Source: Agarophyton chilense
Taxonomy: Eukaryota > Rhodophyta > Florideophyceae > Gracilariales > Gracilariaceae
DNA length: 64,000 nt
Direction of reading: 5' to 3'
Assembly (NCBI GenBank): GCA_030374765.1
Contig: JARGXX010000007.1
Coordinates: 248,001-312,000 of the forward strand
The notes below the pieces were generated by a model that was not told the DNA's origin, did not search any database, and was given only the letters and a program-made list of their open reading frames with translations. Of the stretch, positions 56,101 through 64,000 are shown in pieces (position 1 is the stretch's first letter; the number at the start of each line of letters is the position of its first letter). The translations under genes were made by a program, and so were the position numbers.

Positions 56101-57926
56101 ATGGGGGACGCAAGAAGCGTTTATACGCAGTCGGACCGGTGTTCCGGGTACTCATCGTCATCACGAATTCCTCGCCGCACGACCAACTCTTACCGTTCTC
56201 AACAGCATTCTGTTCCTCACCGCTCTTCAGCTCGATCTCTCGAGATGGATCCGAACGCCGGGTCCAACCCGTTTCAGCCCTCCTCTGATGATGTGCCTTC
56301 TGGGGCTCAGTCCAACAATGCTGGTTATGGGTCGCAGCCTACTGCTCAACTCGGTCCATACCGTTCGTTCCCCACCCCGTACACCGGATTCCGGTCGGTA
56401 CCGTTACCTCAGCCAACCGTGGCTCCGATGCCGAACGCGGCTTACCTCGCCTCTGAGGGTGTGATTCGAGCTCCTTCTCGTCGTGCTCAGCGGAGCTACC
56501 CGCACCCTGCGGATTTCTATGGACGATATCCTCTCGACAACGTTGAACTTTTTGCGCAAGCGCCCTGGTTTGATCCAGTTGCTATCCGCGATGACGCGTT
56601 GATACAACAGTATGTACACGGTGGGTACTTCCCCGACGGTATTCCGGAACACGCCATTTGTAGCGAAGACTGGGAGAGCCATATTGCTTTGTCAGACAAC
56701 GCGATTGCGCGATATTCAACGATAACCTTGTCCGAAGCCCGTACGCGGTTCACCAAGCTGATTTACCAGCGTCTTCAGCGATTCATCACTACGATTCTCC
56801 TCCCGCAGGACTGGGAACTAGATACCTGAAAAGCCCGTACCGACGGTGAAGGTTACTCGTATATCGAGACACTCGTTGAAGTCGATGTTAGCGGTTGGCG
56901 CGGTGTACGCGGTGTGCGTGATGCAGCTCTCTGCTTTCAGCAACCTGTTCTCCGTGCAAAGTTCTGCTTCCTTCGAAAGCGTGACATTCCCTATTGGGAT
57001 TATTCCCGTTGGGAACGTCGTACTCGATCACGTTTGGGCTGTTTGGTGCCGTATCAAATGATCGAGATTGACCGCATCCGGCGGAACGCGCGCTTAGGGC
57101 GCTACATCGGTATTCCGGAGCATTGGGCGGCGATCGAGAGTCCTCGTGGTTTCCCTGTCGAGCTCCCACTGGCGATCTCCTACATCGGGTCCGCGTTGGT
57201 TAACGACCGGTTCTCGGGATATTAAACGGTTTTTTATACCGGGTTTATCTCCAAGATGGCGTCTTTCACCTGTGGGATGCTTATGATACCTTTAGAGTTT
57301 GGTACATGTCGCCCACAGCGCGAAAGTACGCGAGAGAACTCGATCTTTTCCTTGTCCTGGGATCCTGTGCGAACCATGCCGACTTCCTCCATCTTGTGGA
57401 TTTGATCGACATTGTCGATTGTTCTGGAGTGCCAGCTGATCAATTCGCTGGCGGAACCCGTGCAAGACACCACGACCATTCTCCTGGACGAACAGCAAGT
57501 GCTGGAGATTTCGTTTGGTACGACCTCTGGACGCGCCAGTTGATCACCTCCGAGCAGGCTCGCTTTCTTCGGGAGAACCCGCGTGACATGCCACGGAACC
57601 AGCTTACTGGATACGTGTACGATGCTACTCCATCCGAGAAAGGAGAGGAACCGTATGAGGAAGCGCCGGGAGCTGAGGCTGAACTCGGTTACGAGGACGA
57701 GCCAGAGCTGGTAGGCGTAGCGACTTCCGTCGATCAATCCGCAGCGGCGGGAGTTGCTCAAGAGTACTTTCATGGGTTTACCCAACAACCGAGTGCAGTG
57801 CCGGTCGAAGATCCAGGCTTGGATCCGCTGAGGCAGTTCCTCTTAGATGCGGGCTTTCTCGTGGACCAAGTTGAGAGTGATCGCGCACAGCTTCTTGCGA
57901 ACCTGCGTGCTCGCACGTCTTTTTGA
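56101..57926 (+). pseudogene. Reverse-strand accessory frame of element D2
   Basis: This lies opposite to pol, next to the 3' LTR. Recognisable shared blocks are FYGRYPLDNVELFAQAPWF, YQMIEIDRIRRNARLGRY, HWAAIESPRG and, at the end, LRQFLLDAGFLVDQVESD. The N-terminal 130 residues are rich in Ser/Pro/Tyr. The family is the same as in elements A and C but more divergent; the function is unknown. It is spread over about three frames. Confidence 0.65.
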
Positions 57927-58029
57927 TAATCCTAGAAAAGACTCCTAGTCAACACCCTTGCGGTGATATCTTGATACCAATAAACTCCGGTGACTTCGTG
58001 TCTTCACGTTCCCTTCTTATCTTCTAGTC

Positions 58030-58205
58030 TTCATCTCTTCTCGCTTCTCGAGTTCTTAACTTCTTCTCCTCGCTTCTCGAGTTTCATACTTCCCTTCTCG
58101 CTTCTCGAGTTCTTCAATCATCTCTTCTCGCTTCTCTAGTTCTTCAATCATCTCTTCTCGCTTCTCGAGTTCTTCAATCCTTCTTCTCTCCCTTCTCCAG
58201 TTCTT
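58030..58205. repeat. Short tandem repeats of the type TCTTCTCGCTTCTCGAG
   Basis: About five imperfect units of some 30 bp, each containing CGCTTCTCGAGTTCTT, lie between the converging ends of the accessory frame and the chromodomain frame of D2. No similar array was seen in elements A or C. It could be slippage in the shared 3' untranslated region or a marker of transcription termination. Confidence 0.7.
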
Positions 58206-58316
58206 CCTAGGTGATAATCAGTAAATGTCCTGTGCTTGCGTGTTCTCATTTTTCTTCCACACGACTTCTTGTATTCTTCTCGCCTTTCGAGTTTTTACTA
58301 CCTTGGTAGCGCATAC

Positions 58317-58991
58317 TTAGAAATGGGATGTGCCCATGAGCCCGAGTATCGAAGAGTCGATCTCCCTGGGGAGTGGTAATCGCATGCGTCGATGATATCG
58401 CACGAGTTGCAAACGGGGGATATAAGCTAAAGGTTCCCACGGATCCGCTTCCGGAGGAAAACCGTACCAACGGACTCGATACAGTAGTTCTCTGGTATCT
58501 TCATGCTCGCCATGTTCACATATGCGATCCATAACATATTCCTGGGCGTTTCCCAATGCTTTCGCTGTTGGTGCTAGACTCCTGTTAACAGGTTTGAAAT
58601 GATTTAGGGCTGACCCAAGCGTCTCTGTGTTAGCAGTCTCAGCGTCGCTAAGCGTTCGCTCGTCGACTAACTGTCTTTCTGCCCGCAGGGGCAGTGTACT
58701 CATTCCTTGAGAACCTTTCTCAGATAAAGAGCTATCCTGTTTTCCAGGTTCCATAGAAGCGTACTTCTCGCTACTTCTCAATTCCATTCGTGGATGAACT
58801 TCCTTCGGTTTATCCGATTCTGACCGCTGTTGGGTGGACGATGGTGCTGGCACCACGACAGGATGCGATACCTCTTCTTCTTCCTGCCCACGAGGGATGG
58901 GAGCCGATATCGGCGAAACAGCGAGTGGCGCTTCACCTGACGGTTCAGCCTGAAGCGGCAACGGCGCGTGTTCGCGTGCACTCGTTTCCAA
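58317..58991 (-). pseudogene. Chromodomain region of element D2
   Basis: A Ser/Glu/Pro-rich linker is followed by a chromodomain (EYVMDRICEHGEHED, LLYRVRWYGFPPEADPWEP). It is the C-terminal part of the element's integrase polyprotein. Confidence 0.8.
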
Positions 58992-59006
58992 GTTTTTGGG
59001 GCCAAA

Positions 59007-61223
59007 TTAAAACACATCTTTCCTGCTTTCAGGTTCCATTTCTGTACCTACGGGTGTTCGCGTGCCACTGGACATATCCCGATACTTCGGAAGCTGTCCG
59101 TGATTGGCGTATGCAACCGCCGGCGGTGGGAGATCAGGAGCTTTCTCCTCTGCTCGAGCCATTGGTGGCGGTTCACTCTCCCCAGAGTCACTTGGGATTT
59201 TGCCTTGACGTTCCGTCGCACTTGCCTCCTTAGTTCTACCAGATACCTGGACTTCCACTTCCGGGTCAGGCGCGACTTCAACGCGTTCGCGTGATACACG
59301 TTCAACGTCCTCACCTGTCTTGATGAAAACTGTGTCTTCATTAAGGTCCACCACTTTGAAGGGTCCAGCGGCTATCGGCAACAACTTATGACGAGATTCT
59401 TCCTGTTTGTCAGGTCTTTCGACTCGCACGAAGACGTGACCTCCTACTCGGATTTCCGGATTTCCTCTTCGCCTTCTGGCGTCATAGTGTCGCTTATAGC
59501 GAGCTTGCGTCTTTGATACCTCCGTAGCGGCTTCTTCCGCTCTGGCCTTCAGGTCATTCCTCCATTTCAGATGGTACTTAGCCGGGGTCGGCGCTTCCAA
59601 TTCTGTCTCGTCGTCGAGCGCAACCGGTAAAGCCGGAGGGTTACGTGAGAGCACGAGATCGAACGGTTCCGTCTTTGTAGAGGTATGCACTTGCGTATTG
59701 TACGCGTAGCACAGAGTATCAGTAAACATGTCCCATTCTTTCGGGTGGTCTGCGATGTAGTGTCGTAGTGCTGCTTTCAGCGTGTGGTTGAAACGCTCCA
59801 CCTGACCGTTGCATTGCGGATGATAGGTCGTGGTAAACACGTTTCGAATGCCCATAATGCGGCAAACATTCTGAAAGAACTTCAAAACGAATTGCTTCCC
59901 ATTATCTGATAACAGAACTTCTGGTGGTCCGTATATAAATACCCAATGTTTGATAAATGCCTGTGTGATTACGGTTACGGTTATCCGCTTCAGCGGCACA
60001 GTCCGCACTAGCTTCGAGAAGCGGTCGGTGATTACCAATAGGTAGCGATAACCTCGCCTTGAGCGAATCAATTCCCCCAGGATGTCGATACTGACGTATT
60101 GTAAAGGCGCTTTCGCCTGGAACAACGTCATTGGTTTCCGCTTCCTGTAAAGCTTCACGCGATTCTTCGCACATGTTGTACACAACCTCACTGTAGCATG
60201 GCAGTCCATTTCCAAAGTAGGCCAGTAAAAATATCTTCTTAGAGTCATGAACAACTTCATTCCTCCTGGATGACCAGACAGCCTGCTGTAGTGTACCAGA
60301 TGGAGTACTAGACTCTTCAAGACGTGTGGAATCACGATTTGATCATGCTTTTCGACATGTCTTAACAGTATTCCTCGTGAATCGAGTGAAAAGGGGAGCT
60401 CCTCCCCCTCGTTAAGACGAGAGCGTATCGACGCACAAAACGTATCGGCGTGTTGCTCATTGAGGAGCTCAGTGCACGAGATTCGCTCGAGTTGAACTGA
60501 AGGGTCAGTGTCTGCTAATGCAAGGAACGGGTCTGCATCCGAATAATCATCAAGGGTCTCTTGTACCTCTTCCTCAAAAGATGGTGAATGGGTCTCCGTG
60601 TAGAAGCAAGGTATCTCTTTATCGATTTCGCCTTGGGTTTCGCCCAATGTTTCGAGTCGCGATAACGCGTCAGCTTGGACATTGTCCAATCCCTTCTCAT
60701 ACTTCACTTCGAGATCGAACTCATAAAGGCGTAAGCGCCATCGTGTGAGACGACCAGACGGGTCTGTACTGGACAGTAACAATCGTAGAGACGAATGATC
60801 CGTGTTGACGGTAGAACGTTCTCCTTGGAGATACGATCGCAATGTGGTTATAGCCCAATCGACTGCAAGGCATTCCTTTTCTGAAACTGAATACTTCTTC
60901 TCAGCTGCGTTCAGCGATCTTGACCAGTAACCAATGGGTTTGCGTTCACCATCAGGGTGTGTTTGAAAAAGGGCACACCCTACTTGGTACTCGCTAGAGT
61001 CGGTATCCACTGAGTGTGGCAGGTTGGGGATGGGCAGCGCCAAGACTGCGGCTATAATAATCTTTGTCTTCATCGTGTCGAACGCTTCCACTTCAGCTTG
61101 TCTGAATTGTTCCAGCTGTACTGGTTGTCCTTTACGCAGCTTTGCTTGAAGCGGTGCCGCTATATGCGAGTATCGCGGCACGAATCGTCGGTAGACGTTG
61201 CACAAGCCGAGGAAAGAACGCAA
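59007..61223 (-). pseudogene. RNase H and integrase of element D2
   Basis: The frame starts in the tail of reverse transcriptase (FLGLCNVYRRFVPRYSHIA) and RNase H (VDTDSSEYQVGCALFQ). It continues through the integrase zinc domain (LVHYSRLSGHPGGMKL, then CTTCAKN), the catalytic core (VSIDILGEL; LLSDNGKQF; TYHPQCNGQVERFNHTL) and a basic C-terminal part (GPFKVVDLNEDTVFIK). It is a long uninterrupted stretch of 738 codons. Confidence 0.9.
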
Positions 61224-61244
61224 TTGCTTCTGTGTCGACGGAGG

Positions 61245-61793
61245 TTATACTTCGCGGAGAGCCGCTGTTTGTGCCTCTTGAATAGCAAGCTGTCCCGGCT
61301 TGATCACATGTCCTAAGTACCGGACGGTACCAGCAAACCATTCGCATTTCTTGAACTTCAAGGTGATACCTGCGCTCTGTAGTGGTTTGAGGATCTCCTC
61401 GACATGCCGTGAATGGCTTTCCACATCCTGGTATAAGATGATCACATCGTCCAAATAGACTAAACAAGTCTTCCACTTGTATCTTGAGAGCAAGATGTCC
61501 AGAGTACGCTTGAAAGTAGCCGGTGCATTCTTTAATCCAAAGAGCATCCTTTTGAAACGATAGAGACCGGCCTGACACACAAATGTGGTTTTATCTTGGT
61601 CTTCTTCCGCTACAGGCACCTGCCAATAGCCAGAGTTGGCGTCCAACGTGGTGAACACGTTCGCTTCTCTTAAGCTGTCAATACATTCGTCCATTCGAGG
61701 CAACGGGTATGTATCCCGAACTGTAACTGCGTTCAGTTTTCGATAATCGATACAGAATCGTAAAGAACCATCACGTTTGGGAACCAGCACCAC
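61245..61793 (-). pseudogene. Reverse transcriptase core of element D2
   Basis: Motifs present: LRFCIDYRKLNAVTV, TTLDANSGYWQVPV, FGLKNAPATFKRTL and the active-site block CLVYLDDVIILYQD. It belongs to the Ty3/Gypsy type and adjoins the RNase H/integrase frame. Confidence 0.88.
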
Positions 61794-61856
61794 TGGTGAG
61801 GCCCAAGCAGATCGAGCTGCTTCGATAACTCCTTCTTACAGCATTTTTCTGACATT

Positions 61857-63095
61857 CTACTCCTCGATTTGGCGAGTTCGCGGTCCCGCTTTGTAAGGTG
61901 GTTGGGAGATGGGTCGTGACCCTGGGACCAAATCAATGTGGTGTTCCGTAGCGGAGATCTCTCCTATTTTTCCACTCCACATGGATGTATACTTCTTCAG
62001 CATAGACCTGATCTTCGTTCTGTAGTGTTCCGACACATGTGTTAAGTCTAGCTCATCGACCAGGCTCTTTGGATCCTTTACCGTTTGCAATTGATCTACA
62101 GACGGAGCTTGCAGTTATTCGTCTGTGTCACCGACATGGGTTAATCGCAATACTTCTGCGGTAGAAATATGAGTAGGGATCACCACTGTGGGATGAGGCA
62201 AAGCTGTTGCAACGACATGATTCTTCGGTATATGATAATCATTATCGGCGAAGTTACTCACTAGTATCCAAAAAAGGCTACCAGGATCAACCTGAGCAAT
62301 GCCGTTAGCGACTAGCAATCCACGGGATCCGTACATCCGAGGATTCGGTTGAATTACCGCGAGTCCGTGTCGTTCTGTTCTTACTTGAACCCAAGTTTGG
62401 GTTTGCGCCTTGGGCATGGCACTCTTCGCTACTCGAATCTACGGCGATACACGTCCTCGGGATTTTCCGTATTCCATAGATGGTGGAAGTGGAGGTGCTT
62501 CGGGGCAACGACGCATTGCCTTGCGAAGAATTGGTGCCATTGATCCATCATCTAGTTCCACTAGTTTTCTTCGTGGGCGAATGGCTTCGACAAACTTGTC
62601 GCAATAATCACATCCCAATACCACTGGTGCAGCTAACGTCTTACAAACGATGAAGTCGACTAGCACTACAAAGCGTCCCAAACGCACCACGAGTCGAACT
62701 GTTCCCAGTGTCTTCACAGCATTTTTGTTGGCATCCCGGATGTCCTGTAAAGGACTGTATCGAATACGTTCTAAGTCAGCAGGAGGGAGCTCCGATTCCC
62801 GTATAAAGTTCGGACCAGCACCTGTGTCCAGGATAGTCAATCGACGAGATAACAGATTCCTGTCAGAGCCGATGTCGGCATAGACCTTATAGTTTCTTTT
62901 AGACACTACCATGAGGTAACTTTCCCGTTTTGACGGGCAGGTATAACGTCTCCAAGGAAAATGTAACTCACAGTCAAACTGTACTCGCTTTCTGTCCGGC
63001 TGATTGATTCCGTACGGCGGAAATTTGGGAGGCCTCAAGAGAATCTTGGGCTTCCAAGCGCGGGAGCAGGGAGGCGAGCTCTCCCTGGTCAGCAC
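61857..63095 (-). pseudogene. Protease and early pol region of element D2
   Basis: The protease motif is ILDTGAGPNF near 62830, with VVLGCDYCDKFVEA downstream, parallel to elements A and C. The part nearer 61900 carries the conserved lead-in to reverse transcriptase (HIDLVPGSRPISQPPY). The region looks broken. Confidence 0.8.
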
Positions 63096-63106
63096 TACGG
63101 GATCGA

Positions 63107-64000
63107 CTAGTGCCGACCCCCTAGGGGCTCCCTCACTTTGTTTTCCGGTTGCACCGGTTTCTTCGCCTCAAAGGCGCCTCTTCCTATCGGGGTTCCGGGT
63201 TGTAACACTTCAGCATTCTGAGCAACTGGATTGTCCGTCCGGCGCATTGGTGTCTGAGAAAACCAACTTTTGGCTTTCCAATACATGCCCGCCGGTACGC
63301 GGCTCCTTTCCTCTTCTGAGAGCGCTTCGTAATTCGTCATGATACGAATCAGATCCTTTGCAGGAAGCGTGCATTCTGCACTCAAATGGTGTTTTCCATA
63401 ACATGAATAGCATATCAAACCGTCACGACGGTTGGTCAACATAGGTCGTGAACGGTATGCCGTGCGAGTATCCACCCATCCGGGTTTCCCGTTCTTAAAA
63501 CCTCCTTGTGGTGGCACCGTGTAGCGACGGTAAATAGGGCGACGGCCCTCCATAGCCATTAGGGCTTCCTCGTCCTGAGACTGCGAGTGTGGGAGATCCA
63601 CTGTAGGTACAGAAGAGTCCGTATATTCCATTAAATGGACCGCCTCCTCATGTGAGTCACTCCCTTTGGGTGTCAACGACGAATCTCGTGAGTAAACTGG
63701 AGATTCCAGATGTAGCAGTTTGCTGCGCTGATTAACTCTGGCGGAGATCTTCTCTTTACCCATTGAGGTTCCAAAAGCCACTGAACGACGTGGGCTACCA
63801 CGCGCTCTGGCCGCGTCTCCTTCAGCTTTCGCAAACTGAACTAACTTCAAAAAGGAGACTCTTCCATGCTTCTCTCGATATCGAGCTACCAACGACTTGA
63901 TGCTCGCGTCCAGCCCGTCGATGTACAAGGTAGTCTTGTCCTCCGTCGAGTGGACGTTTCCACAGCAGACTGAAGCTTTAGTAAGCCTTGAGATGTACTC
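63107..64000 (-). pseudogene. gag C-terminal part of element D2 (continues past edge)
   Basis: It includes MYIDGLDASIKSLVARYREK, matching the capsid-like end of gag in A and C (MFIDGLDPAIKTLVARYREQ), a Ser/Glu-rich linker and a CCHC knuckle (CYSCYGKHHLSAEC, about 63370-63415). The N-terminal part lies outside the window. Confidence 0.82.

Larger units (their letters stand above)
55411..64000 (-). mobile_element. Chromovirus element D2, cut by the window edge
   Basis: A minus-strand Ty3/Gypsy element whose 3' LTR, reverse-strand accessory frame, chromodomain, pol and part of gag are inside the window. The 5' LTR lies beyond 64000. It looks broken, with roughly half a dozen breaks. It is more diverged from A and C than they are from one another. 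Confidence 0.9.

Overview
The window is a repeat-rich, gene-poor piece of a eukaryotic nuclear genome. Signs of this are one short GT-AG intron (25743-25806), AATAAA-type signals, an adjacent Helitron and Plavaka-like transposon, and several Ty3/Gypsy chromodomain retroelements (chromoviruses). Few introns and long stretches of nested LTR elements would suit a red alga of the Chondrus type. A fungus cannot be excluded from sequence alone, because Plavaka-like transposases are common there. No rRNA, tRNA or CRISPR locus was recognised.

Layout. 1-1.3 kb: two small unassigned plus-strand frames, one of them membrane-like. 1.3-9.6 kb: the most unusual part, two long divergent genes around a large palindrome array. 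The left gene (minus strand, 1365-5051) joins a ParB/sulfiredoxin-fold domain to a 2-oxoglutarate/Fe(II) dioxygenase. The right gene (plus strand, 6459-9590) joins a beta-class DNA amino-methyltransferase (DPPY) to a SET domain. Between them (5341-6286) lie eight ~76-bp palindromes, largely on a 128-bp period, with spacers mirrored around a centre. The two genes together look like a DNA/chromatin modification module. Both carry a few in-frame stop codons but no recognised frameshift.

10.2-13.6 kb (minus): a Plavaka/KDZ-type DNA transposase. 13.9-19.4 kb (minus): a Helitron with HUH Rep, Pif1-type helicase and a 3' hairpin followed by CTAG. 21.1-22.7 kb (minus): an intact 527-residue secretory-pathway membrane protein. 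24.5-26.0 kb (plus): an intact two-exon secreted protein with 18 copies of an eight-residue Ser-rich repeat. 26-29 kb: AT-rich, no confident gene.

29-64 kb is mostly chromovirus fossils: an old plus-strand remnant (about 29.2-30.9 kb); element A (31083-39873, plus, 5-bp target duplication GGTAG, nearly identical LTRs, most of pol absent); element C (40046-52076, minus, target duplication CACTC, 922-bp LTRs, all pol domains recognisable); a 5' fragment D1 (about 53.8-55.4 kb, plus); and element D2 (55411 to beyond the right edge, minus). A, C and D2 all carry an extra reading frame on the opposite strand between the chromodomain and the 3' LTR, with a related C-terminal motif. A, C and D1 share almost the same primer-binding site, so these are sister families.

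Main points of interest: the ParB-dioxygenase / methyltransferase-SET pair with its palindrome array, and the conserved antisense accessory frame of the chromoviruses.
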